Assembly: GCA_945882005.1 (NCBI GenBank)
Contig: CAMCWG010000208.1
Location: forward strand, 1-5,228
Direction of reading: 5' to 3'
Source of the DNA: Bordetella parapertussis
GTDB lineage: Bacteria; Pseudomonadota; Gammaproteobacteria; Burkholderiales; Burkholderiaceae_B
DNA length: 5,228 bases
The notes below the pieces were generated by a model that was not told the origin of the DNA, did not search any database, and saw only the letters and a program-made list of their open reading frames with translations. Below, piece by piece: positions 1 to 4,636 of this stretch. The position numbers and the translations under genes were made by a program. Numbering within the stretch: position 1 is the first letter of the stretch; each line of letters opens with the position of its first letter.

Positions 1-30
1 TCATTCACTTTCGGGGCAACATTCCAGACT

Positions 31-63
31 CAAGAAAACGAAAACAGCCTGATTTTCAGCTGT
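31..63 (-). terminator. Possible leftward intrinsic terminator
   Basis: On the minus strand ACAGCTGA pairs with TCAGGCTGT (one bulged base, three-base A loop; plus positions 44-63). It is followed by the T-rich run TTTCGTTTTCTTG (43-31). That is the form of a factor-independent terminator for transcription leaving the window to the left. No minus-strand gene is visible just to its right, so what it would terminate is unknown. The stem is short and the tail is interrupted, so confidence is moderate to low. Confidence 0.4.
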
Positions 64-156
64 ACTCCCCATTAATCCACAGGTGTTATCAGCCGCCCTA
101 ACCTATTGAACTACCAACCTTTTCACTCGGTCCCCGCCCCACCACCACTACCGCAC

Positions 157-186
157 ATACCAACCCTTCGGGGTTGGTATTTTTTT
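157..186 (+). terminator. Strong rho-independent terminator
   Basis: A perfect 10-bp stem, ATACCAACCC (157-166) with GGGTTGGTAT (171-180), is closed by a TTCG tetraloop. Seven T residues run from 180 to 186. This is as good an intrinsic terminator as can be read by eye, acting on rightward transcription. No protein gene precedes it in the window, so it ends either a transcript entering from the left or a small noncoding RNA in 1-156. The 8-mer TACCAACC of its left arm also occurs at 112-119, so an alternative pairing with the right arm is possible. Confidence 0.9.
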
Positions 187-198
187 GCCTACAGGTTT

Positions 199-406
199 GG
201 GTTCATGCGGGTCTGTGGGGAGTGTTGCGGACTGCGGAGACAGGGGTTCGGGGCGGTAAAAGAGAGGGTTTTGTCTCTGGGGGCGGATAGTCTCTGTGAG
301 TCTGCACCAGTGAAATGGGTCGAAGTCCGCGAGTGGTTTTTGCTAAACCCTTTAAAATCAATGGGTTACTTGCGGACTGATCGAGCGAGTTTTTTGGTGG
401 CATTGG
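199..406 (+). repeat. Post-terminator repeat, left copy, interrupted
   Basis: Positions 199-234 match 906-943 closely (shared ATGCGG, TCTG, GAGT and TTGCGGACTG blocks, one small indel). The similarity resumes at 370-406, which matches 934-968: TTGCGGACTGA, a run of T residues, then ATTGG. The 10-mer TTGCGGACTG therefore occurs at both 225-234 and 370-379, with 135 bp between that are absent from the right copy. Both copies begin 10 to 12 bp after the T-tract of an intrinsic terminator. The simplest reading is one repeat family with an insertion, or an internal duplication, in this copy. Its nature is unknown. Confidence 0.65.
235..379. mobile_element. Possible small insertion with 10-bp direct repeats
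   Basis: A 135-bp segment (235-369) sits between two identical TTGCGGACTG decamers (225-234, 370-379), whereas the related copy at 906-968 has a single decamer and no insert. That resembles a filled and an empty site, the decamer being a target duplication. The segment has internal hairpins but no clear terminal inverted repeats and no reading frame of its own, so any mobility would be supplied in trans. A tandem duplication of the decamer followed by divergence is an alternative. Confidence 0.3.
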
Positions 407-562
407 GTAGCCATGGAGACTGCACCGCGGCGGTGTGGCGTCTGATGAGCTATCAACCGCATGCAATGAATGTAGTTCACCATACTGATGTGTAGGAAAA
501 GCGCCGTTTTCGGATGACGTGGATCACTCTATATGACCCGATGGGCTTTCTTTTAACGTCGG

Positions 563-570
563 TATAAAAT
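563..570 (+). promoter_or_regulatory. -10-like box before structured RNA
   Basis: TATAAAAT resembles a sigma-70 -10 element. A start site 6 to 8 bases downstream would fall at about 575-577, exactly the first base of the outer stem of the RNA candidate that follows. No good -35 hexamer lies at the usual distance (541-547 is a poor match), so an activator or a weak promoter is implied if it is real. Confidence 0.4.
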
Positions 571-574
571 GTAG

Positions 575-647
575 AATCCCCGCAGAGCGGGTTGAAATCG
601 GGCCAAACGGCTGTCGCGTCAACCCATTGAGCTGCGGGGGATTTTTT
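575..647 (+). ncRNA. Candidate small structured RNA, unknown family
   Basis: The 5' end (575-585, AATCCCCGCAG) pairs with the 3' end (632-643, CTGCGGGGGATT; one bulged G at 640) as an 11-bp outer stem. Inside it a perfect 7-bp stem GGGTTGA (589-595) / TCAACCC (619-625) encloses a small GCC-AAAC-GGC hairpin (602-611). The outer stem runs into six T residues (642-647), so the molecule carries its own terminator. With the -10-like box at 563-570 this outlines an RNA of about 70 nt with nearly all of its length in nested stems. No protein frame here is credible. It could instead be an elaborate terminator of an upstream transcript. I do not recognise a known RNA family. Confidence 0.5.
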
Positions 648-658
648 ATGGGCGCGGC

Positions 659-710
659 TTTGGCTCGAGTATCTACATAGCCAAACTTAAGTGTAGATGA
701 CTCGCTACAC
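659..710 (+). other. Overlapping stems with pseudoknot geometry
   Basis: Three stems share sequence. TTTGGCT (659-665) pairs perfectly with AGCCAAA (679-685). CGAGTATCTACA (666-677) pairs with TGTAGATGACTCG (692-704) over 12 bp with one bulge. GTGTAG (691-696) pairs with CTACAC (705-710). The first two interleave in the order of an H-type pseudoknot, while the third competes with the second. The zero-length first loop means the long stem would have to open by a few pairs for both to form together. Such overlap is typical of switching or pseudoknotted RNA, but a DNA-level role such as a protein-binding site is equally possible. It lies 12 bp after the T-tract at 647. Confidence 0.45.
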
Positions 711-717
711 AACCGCA

Positions 718-742
718 TTGATAGGGTGGATTGCCTTATCAA
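718..742. repeat. Inverted repeat TTGATAGG / CCTTATCAA
   Basis: TTGATAGG (718-725) pairs with CC-T-TATCAA (734-742) over 8 bp with one bulged T and an 8-base loop. It is followed on the plus strand by six A residues, so it is not a rightward terminator. It may belong to the same folded region as the stems at 659-710, or be a protein-binding dyad. Confidence 0.3.
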
Positions 743-830
743 AAAACGTCTTGATGAGAGATCTTACGGTATCCAACCGACTTCTTTGCAGCATCGACAA
801 CCCGTACACAGTTTATGCCGAAGCCAGCTT

Positions 831-895
831 GACCACCAGAAAAATTCAGTGTCTGAACTAAACCGGTGACTAGCAATGTAAGGTGGTCTTTTTTT
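831..895 (+). terminator. Structured RNA end with intrinsic terminator
   Basis: GACCACC (831-837) pairs with GGTGGTC (882-888), immediately followed by seven T residues (889-895). The 44-base interval contains a perfect small hairpin, TTCAG-TGT-CTGAA (845-857). The long closing loop is unusual for a plain terminator and resembles the candidate at 575-647, where the 5' and 3' parts of a short RNA also pair next to the T-tract. It may be the 3' part of a second small RNA. No convincing promoter was found just upstream. It would insulate the downstream operon from upstream transcription. Confidence 0.5.
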
Positions 896-905
896 CTTGA
901 TGCTT

Positions 906-968
906 GAGTTTATGCGGATCTGCGGCGGGAGTCTTGCGGACTGACCAAGTGGTTTTTTTCGGTATTGG
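906..968 (+). repeat. Post-terminator repeat, right copy, uninterrupted
   Basis: This copy matches 199-234 joined directly to 370-406. It has ATGCGG at 912-917, TTGCGGACTG at 934-943, then a seven-T run (953-959) and ATTGG (964-968). It begins 10 bp after the T7 of the terminator ending at 895, just as the left copy begins 12 bp after the terminator ending at 186. Terminator tail plus repeat therefore seems to be the duplicated unit. It ends about 60 bp before the first gene of the hydrolase operon. Confidence 0.6.
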
Positions 969-973
969 CCGGT

Positions 974-990
974 ACACATATATGTTGTGT
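974..990 (+). promoter_or_regulatory. Dyad in leader of hydrolase operon
   Basis: ACACA (974-978) and TGTGT (986-990) form an inverted repeat that contains the perfect palindrome ACATATATGT (976-985), about 40 to 50 bp before the first start codon. The A/T-rich centre includes TATGTT (981-986), a possible -10 box, but no good -35 hexamer sits at the right spacing. An operator overlapping a weak promoter is a reasonable guess and not more. Confidence 0.3.
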
Positions 991-1026
991 GGCATGTGGT
1001 GAGACATCTAGCTGTCAGGATGAGGT

Positions 1027-1611
1027 ATGAATAGCAGTTCACCCATTTATTACCTACCAGGCCGAGGCGGGCGACTTGACGCGGGGCTTGGCACGGCCCT
1101 CATTGAGCGCAACCTACTGGTGTCTGGCCGAGAAACCGTAGGTGAATTTGCAGGCCTTAGTTTTCAAGAGCAGATCGAACTCGTCGCGCAAGACATTCAG
1201 GCAGGGTTTTGGCATAAAGAGTCCAAGATCTTGGCGAACTCGTTTGGCGCCTATCTGTTTTTGCATGCACAAACCTTAATGCCCGCTTATATCGGTAAGG
1301 TGCTGCTGCTATCGCCAATCGTCGGTGAGTTTTCAAATAATGAAACAGGCACGCATTTTGTGCCACCTCGTTCAAGAAAACTAAAAGAGCTTGCACAAGC
1401 AAAGAAGTTTCCAACCCCCCAGTCTTGTGAGATTCATGTCGGCGAGCAAGATTGGCAAAGCAATCCGGAACATGTCAGCGAGTTTGGCAGGTTGCTTAAT
1501 ATTTCAGTGACTGTCGTACCAAGGGCAGAGCATATGTTGCCTAAAGAGTACGTGACGACAGTGTTAGATCAGTGGCTAAGTGTGAATTCCGTTGTGAACG
1601 AAACGAAGTAA
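1027..1611 (+). CDS. Small alpha/beta hydrolase-fold protein
   Basis: A 194-residue protein with the order of elements of a minimal alpha/beta hydrolase. A first strand (PIYYL) leads into an oxyanion-type loop PGRGG (11-15). The nucleophile elbow ANSFG carries Ser72, and a strand LLLSP (93-97) follows. The acid loop VGEQDW carries Asp142, and AEHML carries His169. The elbow has Asn before Ser and Ala in place of the first Gly. All three triad residues are in place, so it is probably an active esterase, lipase or peptidase-like enzyme, cytoplasmic because no signal peptide is seen. The substrate cannot be told. ATG is preceded by AGGA at 1017-1020 with 6-base spacing. It is the first gene of a three-gene operon, and its TAA directly abuts the next start. 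It lacks a lid domain and is short for the fold. Confidence 0.85.
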   Translation: MNSSSPIYYLPGRGGRLDAGLGTALIERNLLVSGRETVGEFAGLSFQEQIELVAQDIQAGFWHKESKILANSFGAYLFLHAQTLMPAYIGKVLLLSPIVGEFSNNETGTHFVPPRSRKLKELAQAKKFPTPQSCEIHVGEQDWQSNPEHVSEFGRLLNISVTVVPRAEHMLPKEYVTTVLDQWLSVNSVVNETK

Positions 1612-2211
1612 GTGTCTGAGAAAAAAATGAACCTTGCCTACTTTAAAGAACGCTTTAACAATACTGAGTCGGATTATTTGCTGGCCAGAAGAGCAAATAA
1701 CCCAGGCTTGAATCCGTTTGCTCGGCAGGCAATTGAAGAGATTATTACTGAGCGAGGTGAGCGGCTGCCCGCTGTGGTCTTTGAAAATAAAGTCGACTCT
1801 CAGTCATGGAAAGACTCTAAAGTGTATAAGTTTTGGCGCGCCATACACGCAAGGACTAATGTATTCGCCGTGAATGCTGTGGATGCTTGTCGTAATAGAC
1901 GTTTTTTTGCAGTGTTGCCGATCGGTGCTTTGGTTATGGCTATCGCGTTTAGTGATTTTACTACTTCGCTTAAAACGATTTTTGAAGATACCACTTCACC
2001 CAGGTGGTACATGTATGGCCTGATCTTACGTGGTGACTTTGATAATTTTCAGGAACAATTAGCACCCTACAACATCAAAGTCATGTCTCGTGGATGTATT
2101 GTTGGTGGTGACGAATACGAAAAGGATATTAAGAACAATCAACGCGTATATGAATCTGCCTCGGACGAGTTGAAGCTACTCCTAGGTAAGCCTAGGCGTC
2201 ACACTAGCTAA
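1612..2211 (+). CDS. Unrecognised protein, possible single membrane segment
   Basis: A 199-residue protein of no family I can name. Residues 8-50 look like two amphipathic helices ending in AIEEIITERG. This recalls the short LxPEAxxAxxxELxxRG-type motif found near the N-terminus of many small bacterial membrane-associated proteins (an inference from pattern only). Residues 98-113 (FFAVLPIGALVMAIAF) are hydrophobic but barely long enough to span a membrane. The C-terminal third is mostly soluble, with a YGLILRGDFDNF stretch (135-146) and GCIVGGDEYE (161-170). The start is taken as GTG immediately after the preceding TAA, which suggests coupled translation; ATG at 1627 is the alternative. Neither has a strong Shine-Dalgarno. 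The next gene begins 6 bp after its stop, so all three are probably one transcript. Confidence 0.75.
   Translation: MSEKKMNLAYFKERFNNTESDYLLARRANNPGLNPFARQAIEEIITERGERLPAVVFENKVDSQSWKDSKVYKFWRAIHARTNVFAVNAVDACRNRRFFAVLPIGALVMAIAFSDFTTSLKTIFEDTTSPRWYMYGLILRGDFDNFQEQLAPYNIKVMSRGCIVGGDEYEKDIKNNQRVYESASDELKLLLGKPRRHTS
2181..2196. repeat. Paired CCTAGG palindromes
   Basis: Two CCTAGG hexamers (2181-2186 and 2191-2196) are separated by TAAG within the last codons of the upstream gene, 22 bp before the start of the membrane protein gene. They are both direct and inverted copies, and in RNA they could form a 6-bp hairpin. This could affect translation of the next gene or be chance. Confidence 0.25.
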
Positions 2212-2217
2212 GACGCC

Positions 2218-2655
2218 ATGCTAAAAATCTTGTTTCTTAGCGCACCGATAACGTTTTACATTCTGAGCGTAGGAAGTAGATTTTTCTACGATCCCAAAGA
2301 ACCTAGAGGTTTTCCTGTTGTCATGTTTGAAGTGACGGTGTTTTTTGCAATCGTTTATCCAATTATTGCGGCCGCAATTGTCTGGTTCTGCGAATCATCC
2401 GTTCGCTTGAAACGTTGGTCAATGGCAATTGGCTTTGCGCTAAGTCTAGTATTGATAGTCTTCCCGTTTTGGGATTTGGCCTCAGCAACCGACAAGCTTA
2501 GAGATTATTTGGTGCTGACGGGTTTTTGGGCTTATAGCTTCATTGTCGCGACTGGACTAAGCGCGTTAACGGGGCGGCTCTCGATACGTCTATGGACATC
2601 ATTTCGCTACGTGAGTTTGAAACTGAAGACCCTCAGCAGGGGATTGCCTGGTTAA
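2218..2655 (+). CDS. Unrecognised polytopic membrane protein, about four TM
   Basis: A 145-residue, strongly hydrophobic protein. Likely membrane segments are residues 3-20, 36-57, 67-86 and 97-117. They are separated by short loops, with a basic tail (RLSIRLWTSFRYVSLKLK region) that would be cytoplasmic by the positive-inside rule. No catalytic or transport motif is seen and no family is recognised. Being last in the operon with the hydrolase and the possible membrane-linked protein, it may anchor or partner them at the inner membrane, but this rests on context alone. ATG 2218 has only a weak AAGA-like site upstream, so translation probably depends on coupling. No intrinsic terminator with a T-tract follows within 200 bp. 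Confidence 0.75.
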   Translation: MLKILFLSAPITFYILSVGSRFFYDPKEPRGFPVVMFEVTVFFAIVYPIIAAAIVWFCESSVRLKRWSMAIGFALSLVLIVFPFWDLASATDKLRDYLVLTGFWAYSFIVATGLSALTGRLSIRLWTSFRYVSLKLKTLSRGLPG

Positions 2656-2861
2656 GGGCGTAATGTCTGACTGGGTCCCTTCACGCTAAGTCGCGTCGCT
2701 ATCTGAATGATGCACGCGAGCATCAAACCGATCTCCATATTCGTTGATAGACATTCGGCCTTCTGATGGAGTAGACATCGTTCGTCTGTTGCATCATCAT
2801 TTTCTACAATAAAGCTTCGGCGTTCACAAATCATAATATGAAAAGTTTCATTCGGGGCTGT
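2656..2861. other. Convergent intergenic junction
   Basis: These 206 bp separate the ends of two convergent operons. They hold a 6-bp hairpin TGATGC (2708-2713) / GCATCA (2720-2725) and two TAGACAT copies (2748-2754, 2772-2778). There is also a small palindrome TGAAA-AG-TTTCA (2839-2850). No credible gene is present; the short minus-strand frame here resembles nothing I know. Position next to the recombinase operon makes it a candidate place for an attachment site, but no site of the expected 40-50 bp imperfect dyad form stands out. Confidence 0.4.
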
Positions 2862-2877
2862 CTAACGAGACTGCCCC
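2854..2877 (-). terminator. Stem-loop at end of recombinase operon
   Basis: GGGGC-T-GTCT (2854-2863) pairs with AGAC-T-GCCCC (2868-2877) around an AACG loop, giving a 9-bp stem with one mismatch. It overlaps the TAG stop of the HTH gene (2864-2862). On the minus strand the hairpin is followed by GAATGAAACTTTTC, a weak U-tract at best. It may be a weak terminator or a 3'-end stabilising hairpin. Confidence 0.45.
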
Positions 2878-3281
2878 TCCCAAAGCATCGGCGGGTCCAC
2901 CGCAATATCAAACAGCGTCAAATGATCCGGCAGCGTATCGTCCAGAATCGCCTCGACAATATCGGGCGCAAGCACCGTCAAATTCATCATGCGGCTGACG
3001 TAACTATTGTCGACGCCCTCCTGGGCCGCTATCTCGCGCAAAGAACTCACCTGCCCTGATTCCAGCATCGCAAGCCAGCGATGCCCTCTGGCTAAAGCCA
3101 GTTGCAGCGCCGTGGGGGCGATACCCCAAGGCCTCGGTTCACCCGATTCACCGTTGGGCAGCGTAATCAGCTTACGGCCTGCGCGTCGCTTGAACTGAAT
3201 GGGCACCGAGAGCGTGAGACGGCCATCGCTCGACTCAATGACTTCCGGTGTGCCATTTTTATGGATGTGTAGACCGCTCAT
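2862..3281 (-). CDS. KorB/ParB-type helix-turn-helix protein
   Basis: A 139-residue protein, probably a DNA-binding partner of the recombinase. Residues 79-100 (SSLREIAAQEGVDNSYVSRM and the next residues) read as a helix-turn-helix of the KorB/ParB type. They are followed by LAPDIVEAILDD (104-115), the usual sequel in this group. The N-terminal third (RLTLSVPIQF, basic KRRAGRK) matches the small proteins that recur downstream of DUF2924-linked recombinases, sometimes labelled LacI-like. There is no ParB CTPase domain, so partition is unlikely; autoregulation of the module or control of recombination direction are guesses. Its ATG overlaps the recombinase stop (ATGA). A strong AGGAGG lies 7 bases upstream, inside the recombinase gene. 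The length fits an intact protein ending in WEGQSR. Confidence 0.8.
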   Translation of the reverse strand: MSGLHIHKNGTPEVIESSDGRLTLSVPIQFKRRAGRKLITLPNGESGEPRPWGIAPTALQLALARGHRWLAMLESGQVSSLREIAAQEGVDNSYVSRMMNLTVLAPDIVEAILDDTLPDHLTLFDIAVDPPMLWEGQSR

Positions 3282-4636
3282 GCTGCAACCTCCTCGTCCT
3301 TGACCTGCAGGCGATCGGCTCGTAATTCCAGCACTATTTTCTCAAGCCCGTTGGCGCGCAGACGCACCTCCAGCTCAGTTGGTGACACAATTACGCGCTC
3401 GACCAAGAGGCGCACAATGCGCGCTTGCTCGGCAGGAAATAGCTGATCCCAAATCTCGTCAAGGCGGGTCATCGCAACCGTGGCTTTAGCCTCGTCCAGA
3501 CTAGGATCTAAGCTGATCGCATGCGGCAAAACCCCGGCAAGCAATTCTGGTGAGCGTAAAAGGCCTCGTAATTGTTCAAGCACTGCAGACTCAAGCTCTG
3601 CTGCAGGCATACGTGGCAAGCCCGATGCGCCCGCGTACTCTTTGACGTCTCGTTGCGGGATGTAATACCGATAGCATCGTCCGCCCTTTTTTGTCGAGTG
3701 AAACGGTGACAAGGCACGACCATCATTTCCAAAGACGATCCCTTTGAGCAAGAAATCAACCCTCATCCGTGTCTGGCCGCCTCGGGCCCGATAATTGGTC
3801 GACAAAATTGCCTGAACAGAATCCCAAAGTTTGCGATCAATGATGGGCAAATGCTCCGCTGGATACCACTGCTCTTTATGGCGTAACTCACCTAGGTAGA
3901 TTCGGTTGTGAAGCAGCTTATGGATCAGCCCCTTGTCAATCGGCTTACCCTCTCTGACTCGCCCATCCTGGGTGGTCCAGGCCTTAGAGGTTGCGCCGTC
4001 TAACTGAAGCTCTTTGACCAGTTTGGTGCCTGACCCCAGTTCAACAAACCGTTCAAATATTTGCCGGATGAGTTTTGCTTCTTTCGGGTTGGGCACCAGG
4101 CGACGATTGTCAACGTCGTACCCTAGGGGCGGTACGCCCCCCATCCACATGCCCTTTCTTTTACTGGCTGCGATTTTGTCCCGAATGCGCTCGCCGGTGA
4201 CCTCTCGTTCAAACTGTGCAAAAGACAAAAGCACGTTGAGCATGAGCCTGCCCATTGAGGTCGTGGTATTGAACTGTTGAGTGACTGAGACAAAGGACAC
4301 GCCCTGCCGCTCAAAGACCTCAACCATCTTTGAAAAATCAGCCAAGCTGCGAGTCAAGCGATCAATTTTGTAGATAACAACCACGTCGACTTTTCCGGCC
4401 TCAATGTCTGCGATCAGTCGCTTGAGTGCCGGGCGCTCCATGTGGCCGCCCGAAAAAGCCGGGTCATCATAATCATCTGCAACCGCGATCCACCCCTCGG
4501 CTCGCTGGCTGGCAATGTAGGCGTGGCCTGCATCGCGCTGGGCATCGATCGAGTTGTACTCCTGATCAAGACCCTCTTCACTCGATTTGCGCGTGTAGAC
4601 AGCACAGCGCACGCGCTTGTTAAAGGTATCGCTCAT
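3278..4636 (-). CDS. Serine recombinase (site-specific, resolvase/invertase N-domain)
   Basis: A 452-residue recombinase that would cut and rejoin DNA through a covalent 5'-phosphoserine. The resolvase domain (about 8-160) has YTRKSSEEG with the catalytic Ser18 and Arg16. It also has SGGHMERPAL (62-71), YKIDRLTRS with Asp92, Arg93 and Arg96, and the long helix from SMGRLMLNVL to about 162. The recombinase domain starts near GGVPPLGYDV (166-175) and runs to about 275. The region where many relatives have a Cys4 zinc ribbon (about 295-330, FGNDGRALSPFHSTKKGGR) lacks the cysteine pairs; the protein has only two Cys (11 and 321). This appears usual for the DUF2924-linked subgroup. The length is at the short end of the large serine recombinases but no part looks truncated. 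Its ATG overlaps the DUF2924 stop (ATGA), so the genes are translationally coupled. Confidence 0.95.
   Translation of the reverse strand: MSDTFNKRVRCAVYTRKSSEEGLDQEYNSIDAQRDAGHAYIASQRAEGWIAVADDYDDPAFSGGHMERPALKRLIADIEAGKVDVVVIYKIDRLTRSLADFSKMVEVFERQGVSFVSVTQQFNTTTSMGRLMLNVLLSFAQFEREVTGERIRDKIAASKRKGMWMGGVPPLGYDVDNRRLVPNPKEAKLIRQIFERFVELGSGTKLVKELQLDGATSKAWTTQDGRVREGKPIDKGLIHKLLHNRIYLGELRHKEQWYPAEHLPIIDRKLWDSVQAILSTNYRARGGQTRMRVDFLLKGIVFGNDGRALSPFHSTKKGGRCYRYYIPQRDVKEYAGASGLPRMPAAELESAVLEQLRGLLRSPELLAGVLPHAISLDPSLDEAKATVAMTRLDEIWDQLFPAEQARIVRLLVERVIVSPTELEVRLRANGLEKIVLELRADRLQVKDEEVAA
3289..3294 (-). promoter_or_regulatory. Strong ribosome binding site of HTH gene
   Basis: AGGAGG on the minus strand, 7 bases before the ATG at 3281, lies within the last codons of the recombinase. 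It fixes the HTH gene start and suggests this protein is made at higher yield than the recombinase, whose own start has only a weak purine stretch. Confidence 0.7.

Larger units (their letters stand above)
187..574. other. Gene-free stretch with split repeat and hairpins
   Basis: This 388-bp stretch has no credible protein gene. The long plus frame that crosses it runs through the terminator at 157-186 and has no recognisable domain. It contains the split repeat copy (199-234 and 370-406), two GTCTCTG direct repeats (273-279, 290-296) and a nested fold. In that fold AGTCCGC (324-330) pairs with GCGGACT (372-378) around an AACCC (346-350) / GGGTT (363-367) hairpin. There is also a GC palindrome, CACCGC G GCGGTG (423-435), and a GAAAA/TTTTC hairpin near 497-512. 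The function is unknown. Confidence 0.5.

Noticed and set aside
75..121. 5' half of a tRNA on the minus strand (TAGTTCAATAGG resembles a D-arm, next to AGGTTGG)
   Set aside because: No matching T-arm, no 3' acceptor strand complementary to AGGTTGG and no valid anticodon stem follow; such a degenerate 12-base match is expected about once by chance in a window this size.
106..495. 129-codon plus-strand frame (TTG start), or a shorter version from ATG 205, as a protein gene
   Set aside because: The long version runs through the strong terminator at 157-186; the short version lies across the split repeat, has no clear ribosome site and no recognised domain. The corresponding frame in the right repeat copy stops after about ten codons. 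Its C-terminal part does look vaguely protein-like, so a small peptide is not fully excluded.
524..742. 72-codon minus-strand frame over the structured RNA candidate
   Set aside because: It covers the inverted repeats on the opposite strand, has no ribosome site or known motif, and is explained by the lack of stops in GC-rich stems.
764..1042. 92-codon minus-strand frame over the 831-968 region
   Set aside because: Its composition is odd, with many Cys and Trp, and it crosses the terminator and the repeat; no domain is recognisable, so it is taken as a chance frame.
2652..2834. 60-codon minus-strand frame in the convergent junction, as a gene or transposase remnant
   Set aside because: No match to any transposase end or domain I know, no ribosome site, and it overlaps the end of the membrane protein gene.
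2860..2870. GTCTAAC word at the end of the HTH gene as an integron attC half
   Set aside because: It is part of a hairpin overlapping the stop codon; no matching GTTRRRY partner or attC-like fold lies at the right distance, and no integron integrase is present.
2838..3198. Plus-strand frames opposite the HTH gene
   Set aside because: They are antisense shadows of a well-supported gene with a strong AGGAGG site.
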